From Burkholderia sp. IMCC1007 (GTDB taxonomy: Bacteria > Pseudomonadota > Gammaproteobacteria > Burkholderiales > Burkholderiaceae): 64,000 nt of DNA. The stretch covers positions 1-64,000 of the forward strand of contig NZ_JAPVQY010000012.1 of the NCBI RefSeq assembly GCF_027257875.1, written 5' to 3'. The position numbers and the translations under genes were made by a program. The notes beneath the pieces were generated by a model. That model was not told the DNA's origin and searched no databases. It worked only from the letters and a program-made list of their open reading frames with translations. This document shows positions 30,653 to 40,640 of this stretch, one piece after another (positions within the stretch are counted from its first letter, which is position 1; the number at the start of each line of letters is the position of its first letter).

Positions 30653-31533
30653 GACGGTTGCGCCCCCGGTTCGCGCGACGTCCGTGCGCCGCGGTGCGCG
30701 GCACCCAGGCCGAACACGTCCGCAAACCCGCCGGTCGCGACGCCGGCCGCCTTCAGCGCGGCCGCGACGCGCGGCGACAGTAGCGCGTCCAGCTCGTCGA
30801 CCGGACGGTAACCGGCCATCGTCGGCGTGATCGGGCCGTCGCCGGCCTCGGCCGGATGGCAGTAGATCTCGCCGACACCGGGCGGCAGCGACGCGAGCGC
30901 GTCGAGCAGCACGCCCTCGTCCATTGCGCCCGTATGCTCGATACCGACCACGTAGTCGTTGTGCGCGAGCCCCGCGCGATCGAGCCGCGCGCGCACCAGC
31001 GCGATCCACGGCTTGAGCAGCGCCGGCGCGCTCGTTTCGTACGGCAAGCGCACCGCACGCAGCCCGTAGTCGCGGCCGATCTCGATGATCATCGACAGCA
31101 CGGTCGGATGCAGGTGGAAATGCTTGTGCGCGTTCACGTGGTCGAGCGGCAAACCGCTCGCCGCGAACGCGTCGAACTGCGCGCGGATCTCGCGGCGCAG
31201 CTGCGCGCGCACGTGCGGCAGGAAGAAGAAGCGGCAGCCGTCCTTCGCCATCGCGTCGCCGAAGCGTCCGTCGGGGCCGACGAGCGCGGGAATCTCATGC
31301 GCGGGCAGCGTGGCCGGGCCATCCGCGAGCACCAGATGCAGGCCGACCGCGAGCGACGGCAGCCGTCGCGCGCGGTCGACCGCATCCTGCGCGGCGCTCG
31401 CGCCGACCATCAGGCTGGCGGCGTTCAGCACGCCGTCGCGGTGCGCGCGCTCGACCGCCGCGTTGACGCGCGGGTGCAGCCCGAAGTCGTCCGCGGTGAA
31501 GATCAGCGCCCGCGCGGCCCGCTGCGTCGTCAC
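30649..31533 (-). CDS. hpnK: Hopanoid biosynthesis deacetylase HpnK (YdjC/ChbG fold)
   Basis: Removes the acetyl group from N-acetylglucosaminyl bacteriohopanetetrol to give the glucosaminyl form. It has 294 residues of the ChbG/YdjC metal-dependent deacetylase family. Metal site: FTADDFGLHPRVN (Asp pair) and HVNAHKHFHLHPTV (two His). It starts with GTG at 31533, 3 nt after the hpnJ stop, and overlaps hpnL by ATGA. Order hpnI-hpnJ-hpnK-hpnL on the minus strand matches clusters in Burkholderia where the step order HpnI, HpnK, HpnJ has been shown genetically. Confidence 0.92.
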   Translation of the reverse strand: MTTQRAARALIFTADDFGLHPRVNAAVERAHRDGVLNAASLMVGASAAQDAVDRARRLPSLAVGLHLVLADGPATLPAHEIPALVGPDGRFGDAMAKDGCRFFFLPHVRAQLRREIRAQFDAFAASGLPLDHVNAHKHFHLHPTVLSMIIEIGRDYGLRAVRLPYETSAPALLKPWIALVRARLDRAGLAHNDYVVGIEHTGAMDEGVLLDALASLPPGVGEIYCHPAEAGDGPITPTMAGYRPVDELDALLSPRVAAALKAAGVATGGFADVFGLGAAHRGARTSREPGAQPS

Positions 31534-31536
31534 GGA

Positions 31537-32958
31537 TTACGCCTCGTGCGCGCGCAGGAAGCGGAAGAACTCGACGCCTTCGCGCAGGCGACGCTTCATC
31601 ATGTCCCAGCTCGTCAGCATCTCGCGCACGATCTCCCAGATCTTCGACGGACGGAAGTAGAACTGGCGATAGAACTGCTCGAGATGGTGATAGATCTCGT
31701 CGCGCGACAGGTGCGCATAGCCGATCGCCGCGAGCTGCACGCCTTCCTTGCTCACCAGGTTGATGGTCTTGTTCTCTTCCATCCAGCCGTTCTCGACGGC
31801 CTGCTTGTACAGCGTCGTGCCCGGATACGGCGCGGCGAGCGACACCTGGATCGTGTGCGGGTTGATTTCCTTCGCGTACTCGATCGTCTTCTTGATGGTC
31901 TCCTGCGTCTCGCCCGGCAGGCCGAGGATGAAGGTGCCGTGGATCTTGATGCCGAGCTTCTTGCAGTCCGCGCTGAAGCGGCGCGCGAAATCGGTGCGCA
32001 CGCCCTTCTTGATGTTCACGAGGATCTGGTCGTCGCCCGATTCGAAGCCGACCAGCAGCAGGCGCAGGCCGTTTTCCTTCATGATCTTCAGCGACTTGTA
32101 CGGCACGTTGGCCTTCGCGTTGCACGACCACGTCATGCCGAGCTTGCCCAGACCGATGGCGATCGCTTCGGCGCGCGGCAGGTCGTCGGTGAAGGTGTCG
32201 TCGTCGAACATCAGTTCCTTCACTTCCGGCATGTTGTCGCGAATCCACTTCGCTTCCGCGAGCACGTTCTCGACCGAGCGCGTGCGGTAGCGATGGCCGC
32301 TGACCGTCTGCGGCCACAGGCAGAACGTGCAGCGCGACTTGCAGCCGCGGCCCGTGTAGATCGACACGTACGGATAGTTCAGGTAGCCGATGAAGTAGTT
32401 GTCGATCTTCAGGTCGCGCTTGTAGACGGGCGCGACGAACGGCAGTTCGTCCATGTTCTCGAGGATCGGACGCGCTTCGTTGTGCTCGATCGAGCCGTCC
32501 TTCGCGCGCCAGCTCAAGCCCTTGATCTCGGGGAACGGCTTGCCTTCGGCGATTTCCTTGCAGGTGTAGTCGAATTCCTCGCGGCACACGAAGTCGATCG
32601 CCTCGCTCGCCGTCAGCGAGTTGTGCGGATCGACCATCACCTTCGCGCCGACCATGCCGACCAGCATCGACGGCTTCATCTTCTTCAGATCCTGCGCGAA
32701 CATCGCGTCGGTCGGGAACGACGGCGTGCTCGTGTGGATGATCACGAGATCGTAGTCGTTGGCGATCTTCAGCGTTTCCTCGACCGACAGGCCGTCGGCC
32801 GGCGCGTCGACGACGCGGCTGCCCGGCACGAGCGCGGCCGGCTGCGCGAGCCAGGTCGGATACCAGAAGGAACGGATTTCGCGCTTCGCCTGATAGCGCG
32901 AGCCGGCTCCGCCGTCGAAGCCGTCATACGAAGGGGCCTGCAAGAACAGCGTTTTCAT
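31537..32958 (-). CDS. hpnJ: Hopanoid biosynthesis radical SAM protein HpnJ
   Basis: Radical SAM enzyme that converts glucosaminyl bacteriohopanetetrol to the cyclitol ether by ring contraction. It has 473 residues: an N-terminal B12-binding-like domain (~1-170), then the radical SAM core with the [4Fe-4S] motif GRGCKSRCTFC (Cys at about 206, 210 and 213), followed by GFESGDDQILVNIKKG and GTFILGLPGETQETI. ATG 32958 is used because family similarity starts there (KTLFLQAPSYDGFDGG); an upstream 12-residue extension is less likely. It is 197 nt downstream of hpnI. Confidence 0.93.
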   Translation of the reverse strand: MKTLFLQAPSYDGFDGGAGSRYQAKREIRSFWYPTWLAQPAALVPGSRVVDAPADGLSVEETLKIANDYDLVIIHTSTPSFPTDAMFAQDLKKMKPSMLVGMVGAKVMVDPHNSLTASEAIDFVCREEFDYTCKEIAEGKPFPEIKGLSWRAKDGSIEHNEARPILENMDELPFVAPVYKRDLKIDNYFIGYLNYPYVSIYTGRGCKSRCTFCLWPQTVSGHRYRTRSVENVLAEAKWIRDNMPEVKELMFDDDTFTDDLPRAEAIAIGLGKLGMTWSCNAKANVPYKSLKIMKENGLRLLLVGFESGDDQILVNIKKGVRTDFARRFSADCKKLGIKIHGTFILGLPGETQETIKKTIEYAKEINPHTIQVSLAAPYPGTTLYKQAVENGWMEENKTINLVSKEGVQLAAIGYAHLSRDEIYHHLEQFYRQFYFRPSKIWEIVREMLTSWDMMKRRLREGVEFFRFLRAHEA

Positions 32959-33155
32959 GAATGCTCCGGTAGCCTGCATAGTTCGTTTCGTCACAACGAT
33001 TCAGTCAATAAACCGCGGGCCGCCATGCCGGCGCCCGCCTCTCTGTCATGTCGCGTCGCGCGGCGTGGCCGCGCGGCGCGTTTCGGCCCGCGGGCCGGAT
33101 TCGGTCGGCAGCGGGTCCGCCGCTGCTCCCGGATGTGCTGCGCCGCCGACGTGCG

Positions 33156-34331
33156 TCAGCGGCCGTCGCCGCCTTCCACGGCCGCCGTCGCGCGCTCGCC
33201 GCCGACGACCGCCATCCTCGCGCCACGCCACACCACATGCGTGCCGAACGCGGCCGCAAGCCATTCGAGCGTGAGCAGCGTATCGCGCACCGCGACGAGC
33301 GGCAGGTCGCGCCAGAACGCGCGCCAGCCGTCCTCGCCGCGCGCGTGCAGCACGAGCCGCCCGAACGCGCCCACCACGGCCGCCCCGCCCGCCAGCGTGC
33401 CGGCCAAGGTGCCGTCGAGCCGCAGCGCGAGCGCCGCGCCGATCGCGAGCCACGGCGCGGTAAACGTGATGAACAGGAACGCGAAGCCACCCGGGTTCAG
33501 TGAACGGATCGTGCGCAGCCAGCGCGTCTCGCGGTGCCAGAGCGGCCCGAACGACGGCTCGATCACGTCGGTCGCGACCTCGACTTCCGACAGCACGGTG
33601 CGCCGCCCGAGGCGGCGCGGCAGCTCGGCGAGCCAGAAATCGTCGGCCAGCTCGTCCTTCAGCGCGAGAAAGCCGCCGATCCGCTCGAGCGTGTCGCGCG
33701 TGAGCGCGAGCGTCGCGCCGAAGCCGAAGCGGCTGGAGCGGCCGAGGTGCGTGATCCGCACCGACGGCGCGAACCACGCGTCGACGAACTGCGCGCCGAT
33801 GCGCGTCCAGAACCCGCCGACGCTGCGCGCATGATACAGGCACGTGACGACGCCGACCGACGCATCGGCGAGCGGCGCCGTCACGCGTTCGAGGTAGTCC
33901 GGCTTCACCGCGATGTCGCTGTCCGCGATCACGATGCGGTCGTACTTCGCGCGCTCGGCGAGATTGATCAGGTTGCTGACCTTCAGGTTCTTGCCGTGCA
34001 CGCGCGCGTCGATCACGAGCGTGATGTCGCATTCCGGATAGTCCGCCCGCAGCCGCTCGACGACCGCGATGGCCGGATCGGCGGGCGATGCGACGCCGAA
34101 CAGCACTTCATGACGCGGATGGCGCTGTTCGCAGAACGTCGCAAGGTTCTCGTACAGGTGCGGCTCCGCCCCGCACAGCGGCTTGAGCACACTGACGGGC
34201 TCGAAACCGTCGCGCGCGGCGGTGCGCGGCGTACGCGGCCCCGGCGCGAACGCCGCGAGGAACGCATAGCCGGCCGCGGCCAGCGCAAACACGACGAGGA
34301 GCCAGTCGAGCAGTGTGACGGTCGGCGTCAT
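33156..34331 (-). CDS. hpnI: Hopanoid biosynthesis glycosyltransferase HpnI
   Basis: GT2-type (glucosylceramide synthase-like) transferase adding N-acetylglucosamine to bacteriohopanetetrol. It has 391 residues. One N-terminal TM helix (LLDWLLVVFALAAAGYAF), the catalytic part with FEPVSVLKPLCGAEPHLYENL, DxD-like IVIADSDIAVKPDYL, the base in LADDFWLAELPRRLG and the RxxRW motif (HRETRWLRTI), then two or three C-terminal TM helices. Together these are the D,D,D,(R/Q)xxRW signature of the family. It is the first gene of hpnIJKL; no squalene-hopene cyclase is in the window. Confidence 0.92.
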   Translation of the reverse strand: MTPTVTLLDWLLVVFALAAAGYAFLAAFAPGPRTPRTAARDGFEPVSVLKPLCGAEPHLYENLATFCEQRHPRHEVLFGVASPADPAIAVVERLRADYPECDITLVIDARVHGKNLKVSNLINLAERAKYDRIVIADSDIAVKPDYLERVTAPLADASVGVVTCLYHARSVGGFWTRIGAQFVDAWFAPSVRITHLGRSSRFGFGATLALTRDTLERIGGFLALKDELADDFWLAELPRRLGRRTVLSEVEVATDVIEPSFGPLWHRETRWLRTIRSLNPGGFAFLFITFTAPWLAIGAALALRLDGTLAGTLAGGAAVVGAFGRLVLHARGEDGWRAFWRDLPLVAVRDTLLTLEWLAAAFGTHVVWRGARMAVVGGERATAAVEGGDGR

Positions 34332-34970
34332 GCGCGACGCCTCCCGCCGACGCGGGCGCCATGGCAGTCGATCGAACCGGACTGAACGTGATTGGGTATT
34401 TCGACAGCGACGAACGCGGGCACGACCCGACTCCTTGTTCCAGCAGCGTCAATGTATGGGGGTGGCACGCCCATTCCCCGAAAGCGGCCATGCCCGGCTT
34501 CGCGCGGCACATCTGCACGCAACGCGCGGACGGGATACGGGAAGACTCGAATAGCAGCGTCGGCACAACATGGACAGGCGCCGGATTTTAGCAGCCCGCG
34601 CCACCCCGCGCTTGGGCACCGCGCGAAACGGACTGATGCAATTCCGGTAAAGCTGCGCAGCGGATCGGACCCTTCGGCGCCGCCGCGTTCACATTAGCGT
34701 AAGCGCTTTGCAGGCGTATTGCAGTCTTGAAAATTAAACGTTTCGTGCAAATTTGTGCGGCGATGCGAAGACACGCCCAATCGCCGTAAAGATCGACAAT
34801 TATCTGAAGATTGGATCGATTTCTGCAACGATCGGGGCGTCCCACCTTGCACCCCCGAAAGGCGCATGGGTATCCGCGCGGCGCCAGCGCGTTCCGGAAC
34901 CCTTTGGCAAAATCGTCACAATCTGTTGCGCTCGCGCATCACCGCGCCCCTCCCTTTCGAAGGCCACCCG
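34332..34970. other. Long intergenic region between hpnI and the LLM gene
   Basis: About 640 bp holding the divergent promoters for hpnI and the luciferase-like gene. The stretch 34690-34800 is AT-richer than the surroundings (for example TTGAAAATTAAACG) and is the likely promoter zone. A GTAAGCGCTTTG element at 34700-34711 resembles LacI-family operators. No convincing coding frame was found. Confidence 0.5.
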
Positions 34971-35969
34971 ATGATTCCGTTTTCCGTACTCGATCTTGCC
35001 CCCATTCCCGACGGCGCCGACGCCGCGCAGGCTTTCCGCAACACGGTCGATCTCGCGCAGCACGCGGAGCGCCTCGGCTATCAACGCTACTGGCTGGCCG
35101 AGCATCACAACATGCCAGGCATCGCCAGCGCGGCGACCGCGGTCGTGATCGGCCACGTCGCCGGCGCGACGAAGACGATCCGCGTCGGCTCGGGCGGGAT
35201 CATGCTGCCCAACCACGCGCCGCTCGTGATCGCCGAGCAGTTCGGCACGCTCGCGTCGCTGTATCCGGGACGCATCGACCTGGGGCTCGGCCGCGCGCCC
35301 GGCACCGACCAGACGACGTCGCGCGCGCTGCGCCGCGACCTGATCGGCAGCGCCGACTCGTTTCCGGACGACGTCGCCGAGCTGCAGCGCTACTTTGCCG
35401 AGCCGGTGTCGGGCCAGCGCGTGCGCGCGGTGCCCGGCGCGGGGCTCGACGTGCCCGTGTGGCTGCTCGGCTCGAGCCTCTTCAGCGCGCAGCTTGCCGC
35501 AATGCTGGGGCTGCCGTTCGCGTTCGCGTCGCACTTCGCGCCTGATTACCTGATGCGCGCGCTGGAAATCTACCGCGCGCAATACCGGCCGTCGGCCGCG
35601 TGGCCGAAGCCGCATGCGATGGTCGGGGTCAACGTGTTCGTCGCCGACACCGACGACGACGCGCGGCGCCTGTTCACGTCGCTGCAGCAGCAGTTCATCA
35701 ACCTGCGCCGCGGCACGCCCGGCAAGCTGCCGCCGCCCGTCGACGTGCTCGAGGCGAGCGAGTTCGAGCTCGCCAACGTCGCGCATGCGCTGTCGTTCGC
35801 GGCCGTCGGCTCGCGCGACACGGTGCGCGACAAGCTGCGCGACCGGATCGCGCAGACGGGCGCGGACGAGCTGATCATCACCGCGCAGATCTTCGATCAC
35901 GCCGCGCGCGTGCGCTCGTTCGAACTGGCCGCGCAGATCCGCGACGAACTCGCGAACGAAACCCGCTGA
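34971..35969 (+). CDS. Luciferase-like monooxygenase (LLM class, flavin-dependent)
   Basis: F420/FMN-dependent TIM-barrel oxidoreductase of the bacterial luciferase superfamily, single-chain MsnO8-like group, 332 residues. It starts [21 protein letters not shown] and contains [22 protein letters not shown] and [20 protein letters not shown], the group's strongest marks, plus [18 protein letters not shown] 34971 begins exactly where family similarity begins, with GAAGG about 9 bases before it. The substrate is unknown for this group; members often are alkanal or antibiotic-modifying monooxygenases. It converges on the hydrolase gene. Confidence 0.9.
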   Translation: MIPFSVLDLAPIPDGADAAQAFRNTVDLAQHAERLGYQRYWLAEHHNMPGIASAATAVVIGHVAGATKTIRVGSGGIMLPNHAPLVIAEQFGTLASLYPGRIDLGLGRAPGTDQTTSRALRRDLIGSADSFPDDVAELQRYFAEPVSGQRVRAVPGAGLDVPVWLLGSSLFSAQLAAMLGLPFAFASHFAPDYLMRALEIYRAQYRPSAAWPKPHAMVGVNVFVADTDDDARRLFTSLQQQFINLRRGTPGKLPPPVDVLEASEFELANVAHALSFAAVGSRDTVRDKLRDRIAQTGADELIITAQIFDHAARVRSFELAAQIRDELANETR

Positions 35970-35994
35970 CGGGCCGGCCGCGCCCGCCGTTGCG

Positions 35995-37056
35995 TCACTG
36001 CGGGTGCACGGCCTCCAGCCCGTCGAGCAGCGCCTTGTGGAACGCGTCCGGGTCCTGGATTTGCGGCGCGTGTCCGAGCGCCGGGAATTCGACGAGCTGC
36101 GCGCCGGGGATCGCCGCCTGCGTGCGCTTCGCGAGTTCCGGGTAGCGGCCGAGCTTCGCGTGCACGTCGGGCGGCGCGACGTCCTTGCCGATCGCGGTCG
36201 TGTCCTTGTCGCCGATCAGGAGCAGCGTCGGCACGCGGATCGCGCCGAGTTCGTAGACCACCGGCTGCGTGAGGATCATGTCGTAGATCAGCGCGGAATT
36301 CCACGCGACCGCGTCGCGGCCCGGGCCGCGATACATGCCGGCGAGCATCTGCACCCAGCGCTCGTACGACGGCGACCACTTGCCCGCGTAATAGGTCGCC
36401 TGCTCGTAGCGGCGGATGCCGTCCGCCGTCGTCTTCTGTTCGCGCGCATACCAGTAGTCGACCGACAGCGGCGGCACGCCCAGCGCCTTCCAGTCCTCCA
36501 GGCCGATCGGGTTCACCAGCACGAGCTGCTCGGTCGCCTTCGGATACATCAGCGCATAGCGCATCGCGAGCATCCCGCCCGTCGAATGGCCGACGATCGT
36601 CGCCGATTTCACGCCGATCGACTCGAGCAACGCATGCGTGTTGCGCGCGAGCTGCTGGAAGCTGTACTGGTAGCGATCGGGCTTCGACGACTTGCAGAAG
36701 CCGATCTGGTCCGGCGCGACCACGCGATAGCCGGCGCGGCTCAGCACGCCGATCGTGTCCTCCCAGGTGCCCGCGCAGAAGTTCTTGCCGTGCAGCAGCA
36801 CGACGGTACGGCCGTTGGGGTGGGCCGGCTGCACGTCCATGTACATCATCTCGAGGGTTTCCCGCTGCGACACGAACGCGTAGCGGTGCACCGGCTCCGG
36901 ATACGTGAAGCCTTCCAGGCGCGGGCCGTATACGGGCCCGTCGTTGCCGACGCTCGCCGGGACGGTGGCCGCGACGGCAGTCGCGCAGGCGGCGGCGACG
37001 CCCGCGCCGAGCACGGCCGCGCGCACGAGGGGCAACATCTTGCAAATCGAGAGCAT
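35995..37056 (-). CDS. Exported alpha/beta hydrolase
   Basis: Serine hydrolase of 353 residues with a signal peptide (MLSICKMLPLVRAAVLGAGVA...ATA). The oxyanion turn is VVLLHGKNFCAGTWED, the nucleophile elbow is VGHSTGGMLAMRY, an acid follows in LLIGDKDTTAIG and the His is in ALGHAPQIQDPDAFH. The triad is thus complete. Family members act on esters or epoxides; a haloalkane or lipase role cannot be assigned. ATG 37056 and a GTG three codons upstream are both possible; neither has a clear ribosome site. It is transcribed away from pdxY. Confidence 0.85.
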   Translation of the reverse strand: MLSICKMLPLVRAAVLGAGVAAACATAVAATVPASVGNDGPVYGPRLEGFTYPEPVHRYAFVSQRETLEMMYMDVQPAHPNGRTVVLLHGKNFCAGTWEDTIGVLSRAGYRVVAPDQIGFCKSSKPDRYQYSFQQLARNTHALLESIGVKSATIVGHSTGGMLAMRYALMYPKATEQLVLVNPIGLEDWKALGVPPLSVDYWYAREQKTTADGIRRYEQATYYAGKWSPSYERWVQMLAGMYRGPGRDAVAWNSALIYDMILTQPVVYELGAIRVPTLLLIGDKDTTAIGKDVAPPDVHAKLGRYPELAKRTQAAIPGAQLVEFPALGHAPQIQDPDAFHKALLDGLEAVHPQ

Positions 37057-37229
37057 AGCGATCACGGTAGGGAGAAATGCACACGGGTAGCCGGACGGCT
37101 CCGCGCTCCGCGATTCTACGCGGTCGGCTGACGACGGCGCGCAACACTCGACGTCCGCCCGACTTCCGCGCGCGCGAGGAACTCGGGTATCGTGTGACGT
37201 GACCCTGAAACGCGTGCAGGCGAATCTCC

Positions 37230-38090
37230 ATGAAAAACGTCCTCAGCATTCAGTCGCACGTCATCTACGGACACGCCGGCAACAGCGCGGCCGTGTTCCC
37301 GATGCAGCGCCTCGGCGTGAACGTCTGGCCGCTCAACACCGTCCAGCTGTCGAATCACATGCAGTACGGCCACTGGGCCGGCAGCGCGATCGACGCCGCG
37401 AAGATGGAACAGCTCGTCGACGGCGTCGCCGCGATCGGCGCGCTCAAGCGCTGCGACGCCGTGCTGTCCGGCTTCGTCGGCTCGCCGGCGCAGGCGCGCG
37501 CAACGGTCGAAATCGTGCGCGCCGTGAAGGCGATGAACCCGAATGCGTGGTACTTCTGCGATCCGGCGATGGGCCAGACGGGCGGCATCCGCCCCGAGCC
37601 CGGCGTCGAGGAGTTCATCGTCCAGGAAATGCCGGCACTCGCCGACGGCATGTCGCCCAACCACACCGAGCTGCAGAAGCTCGCCGGGCGGCGTATCGAG
37701 ACCGTCGCGGAAGCCGTCGACGCGTGCCGCACACTGATCCGCCGCGGCCCGAAGATCATCCTCGTCAAGCACCTGCACGACCGCAACAGCGCGGCCGACC
37801 GCTTCAACATGCTCGCCGTCACCGAAACCGAAGCGTGGATCGGCCAGCGTCCGCTGTACGCGTTTCCGCGGCATCCGGTCGGCGTCGGCGACCTCACCAG
37901 CGCGATCTTCGTTGCGCGCCGGCTGCGCGGCGACTCGGTGCGCGGCGCATTCGAGCACACGCTGGCGGCCGTGCACGCGGTCGTGAAGGCGACCTACGAC
38001 GCGCGCCGCTACGAGCTCGAACTCGTCGCCGCGCAGGATGAAATCGCGCGCCCGAGCGAATGGTTCGGCGCGTGGGTGACCGACGCCTGA
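37230..38090 (+). CDS. pdxY: Pyridoxal kinase PdxY
   Basis: Phosphorylates pyridoxal to pyridoxal 5'-phosphate in the B6 salvage path. Ribokinase-like fold, 286 residues, normal length. It opens [36 protein letters not shown], diagnostic for PdxY/Pdx[15 protein letters not shown] is the nucleotide-side segment, and the anion-hole/catalytic Asp is in [14 protein letters not shown] (GxGD). A 9-bp tandem repeat begins three bases after its stop. Confidence 0.95.
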   Translation: MKNVLSIQSHVIYGHAGNSAAVFPMQRLGVNVWPLNTVQLSNHMQYGHWAGSAIDAAKMEQLVDGVAAIGALKRCDAVLSGFVGSPAQARATVEIVRAVKAMNPNAWYFCDPAMGQTGGIRPEPGVEEFIVQEMPALADGMSPNHTELQKLAGRRIETVAEAVDACRTLIRRGPKIILVKHLHDRNSAADRFNMLAVTETEAWIGQRPLYAFPRHPVGVGDLTSAIFVARRLRGDSVRGAFEHTLAAVHAVVKATYDARRYELELVAAQDEIARPSEWFGAWVTDA

Positions 38091-38092
38091 CG

Positions 38093-38209
38093 CGTCCGGT
38101 TCGTCCGGTTCGTCGGCTTCGTCGGCTTCGTCGGCTTCGTCTGCTTCGTCTGCTTCGTCTGCTTCGTCTGCTTCGTCTGCTTCGTCCGTTTCGTCCGCTT
38201 CGTTCGCTT
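38093..38209. repeat. 9-bp tandem repeat tract downstream of pdxY
   Basis: Thirteen in-phase 9-bp units with consensus CGTC(T/G)GCTT, including five exact CGTCTGCTT and three exact CGTCGGCTT, immediately after the pdxY stop. On the minus strand it would read Asp-Glu-Ala or similar acidic triplets, but no gene supports that. The exact central units suggest recent copy-number change. The remaining ~290 bp to the phospholipase gene show nothing else convincing. Confidence 0.92.
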
Positions 38210-38495
38210 CACTCGCTGCGTTCGCCTCACCGCCCCACCGCCTCACCGGCATACGCCGCGCGCCGCCCTGCCTCTCCCTCTGCGCCTCTCAAGCACGCTC
38301 GGCGGCGCAACGCCGGTCGACGCTCGCCCCAAGCGCGGATGCAAACGTTTCCGGACTTCACATGAATGACACCGAATCCTCGCTATGCTCGCGGCGGCAC
38401 GACCGGCGCAGCCGCATCCTGCGCCCCGGACGCGCTCGCATTCTTCGCATGTCCCGCCAATCGGCTCCCTCCTTTACCGCACCACGATACCGACC

Positions 38496-40640
38496 ATGAC
38501 CCGATCGAACCGTCGTGACTTCCTCCGCGTCGCCGCCGGCACCGCCGGCGCTGCCGCGCTGAACCTGTTCCCGCCCGTGATCCGAGATGCGCTCGCGATT
38601 CCCGCGAACCGCCGTACCGGCACGATCCGCGACATCGAACACATCGTGATCCTGATGCAGGAGAATCGCTCGTTCGACCATTACTTCGGCACGATGCGCG
38701 GTGTCCGCGGCTTCGGCGACCCGCGCCCCCTGCGTCTCCCGACCGGCAAGTCGGTGTTCCATCAGCCGGTCGGCCCGGCCGAACTGCTGCCGTTCCACCC
38801 GGGCGCCGACAAGCTCGGCCTGCAGTTCCTGCAGGACCTGCCGCACGGCTGGCAGGACATGCATGCCGCGTGGAACAAGGGCCGCTACGACCAGTGGGTG
38901 CCGAACAAGGGCACCACGACGATGGCGTACTTGAAGCGCGACGACATCCCGTTCCACTACCAGCTCGCCGACGCGTTCACGATCTGCGACGCGTATCACT
39001 GCGCGATCCCGAGCTCGACCGACCCGAACCGGTACTACATGTGGACCGGCTACGTCGGCAACGACGGCACGGGCGGCGGCCCAGTGCTCGGCAACGAGGA
39101 AAAGGGCTACGGCTGGACGACCTATCCGGAAGTGCTCGAACAGGCCGGCGTGTCGTGGAAGATCTACCAGGACGTCGGCACCGGGCTCGACGCGAACGGC
39201 TCGTGGGGCTGGACGCAGAACCCGTACATCGGCAACTACGGCGACAACGCGCTGCTCTACTTCAACCAGTACCGCAGCGCGCTGCCCGGCACGCCGCTGT
39301 ACGACAAGGCGCGCACCGGCACCAACATCAGCGCCGGCGGCACGCTGTTCGACGTGCTGCAGCAGGACGTGAAGAACGGCACGCTGCCGCAGGTGTCGTG
39401 GATCTGCGCGCCGGAAGCCTATTCCGAGCACCCGAACTGGCCGGCGAACTACGGCGCGTGGTACATCGAGCAGGTGCTGCAGGTGCTCGTGTCGAACCCG
39501 GACGTGTGGAGCAAGACCGCGCTCTTCATCACCTACGACGAGAACGACGGCTTCTTCGACCACGTGGCGCCGCCGTTCGCGCCGCAGTCACGCGACAACG
39601 GGCTGTCGACGGTCGCGACGACCAACGAGGTGTTCGCCGGCGACGCATCGCACATGGCCGGCCCGTACGGGCTCGGGCCGCGTGTGCCGATGCTCGTCGT
39701 GTCGCCGTGGACCAAGGGCGGCTGGGTCTGTTCGCAGACATTCGATCACACGTCACTGCTGCAATTCATCGAAGCGCGCTTCGGCGCGCAGTATCCGGTC
39801 ACGGCCGCGAACGTGTCATCGTGGCGCCGTGCGGTATGCGGCGACCTGACGGCGGCATTCGACTTCGCGACGTCCGACGCCGCGTGGCCGACGCTGCCCG
39901 ACACGAGCGGCTATGCGCCGCCCGACCGCCTGCGCCATCCCGACTACATCCCGGTGCCGCCCGTCGCGCAGCAACTGCCGAAACAGGAGCCGGGGCTGCG
40001 TCCGGCGCGCGCGCTGCCGTACGAGCTGTTCGTGCACGGCCGCGTCGAAGCCGCGAACGGCCAGTTCCGGCTGACCTTCGCGAACACCGGCCGCGCGGGC
40101 GCGTCGTTCCAGGTGCAGTCGCGCAACCGCGTCGACGGCCCGTGGACGTACACGGTCGAAGCCGGCAAGCGGATCGCCGACACGTGGAGCGCCGCGGCGT
40201 CGCTCGGCCTGTACGACCTCGACGTGTACGGCCCGAACGGCTTCTACTGCCACTTCCGCGGCCCGTTCGCGACCGGCGTCGGCAGCGCGAGCGTGAACCC
40301 CGAGGTGATCTACGGCTACGACGTCGCGAACGGCAACGTCACGCTGCGCCTGATGAACCGTGGCCACCAGGCCGTCCGGCTCAAGGTGACGAACGCTTAC
40401 GGCCACGGCGGCGCGCGCACGTTCGACCTCGCGCCGGGCGCGCAGATCGACGACTACTGGGATCTGCGCGGCAGCCACGGGTGGTACGACCTGACCGTCA
40501 GCGACGGCCGCCTGCTCGGCTTCCTGCGCCGCTTCGCGGGCCACGTCGAGACCGGCCGCCCGAGCATGAGCGACCCGGCGATCCGCACGAGCGCGTCGCA
40601 CGACGACCCCGAAGCCGCGTCGGACGCCCTGTCCGACTGA
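38496..40640 (+). CDS. plcN: Phosphocholine-specific phospholipase C, Tat-exported
   Basis: Extracellular phospholipase C of the PlcH/PlcN family, 714 residues, which cleaves phosphatidylcholine. The N-terminus TRSNRRDFLRVAAGTAGAAA is a twin-arginine signal. The phosphoesterase core shows IVILMQENRSFDHYFGTMRGVRGF, YHCAIPSSTDPNRYYMWTG and TYDENDGFFDHVAPP, the metal and phosphate-contacting segments. Two C-terminal immunoglobulin-like PLC repeats follow (~520-600 and ~610-700). ATG 38496 is required for the Tat signal. Burkholderia genomes carry several paralogues; which one this is, and whether it is haemolytic, cannot be decided here. Confidence 0.93.
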   Translation: MTRSNRRDFLRVAAGTAGAAALNLFPPVIRDALAIPANRRTGTIRDIEHIVILMQENRSFDHYFGTMRGVRGFGDPRPLRLPTGKSVFHQPVGPAELLPFHPGADKLGLQFLQDLPHGWQDMHAAWNKGRYDQWVPNKGTTTMAYLKRDDIPFHYQLADAFTICDAYHCAIPSSTDPNRYYMWTGYVGNDGTGGGPVLGNEEKGYGWTTYPEVLEQAGVSWKIYQDVGTGLDANGSWGWTQNPYIGNYGDNALLYFNQYRSALPGTPLYDKARTGTNISAGGTLFDVLQQDVKNGTLPQVSWICAPEAYSEHPNWPANYGAWYIEQVLQVLVSNPDVWSKTALFITYDENDGFFDHVAPPFAPQSRDNGLSTVATTNEVFAGDASHMAGPYGLGPRVPMLVVSPWTKGGWVCSQTFDHTSLLQFIEARFGAQYPVTAANVSSWRRAVCGDLTAAFDFATSDAAWPTLPDTSGYAPPDRLRHPDYIPVPPVAQQLPKQEPGLRPARALPYELFVHGRVEAANGQFRLTFANTGRAGASFQVQSRNRVDGPWTYTVEAGKRIADTWSAAASLGLYDLDVYGPNGFYCHFRGPFATGVGSASVNPEVIYGYDVANGNVTLRLMNRGHQAVRLKVTNAYGHGGARTFDLAPGAQIDDYWDLRGSHGWYDLTVSDGRLLGFLRRFAGHVETGRPSMSDPAIRTSASHDDPEAASDALSD

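Noticed and set aside
34700..34711. GTAAGCGCTTTG, similar to LacI/GalR-family operators
   Set aside because: Only the eight central bases are palindromic, there is no LacI-type gene in the window, and the neighbouring genes give no reason for sugar control.
38093..38209. CRISPR-like array
   Set aside because: Units are contiguous 9-mers without spacers, so it is a simple tandem repeat.
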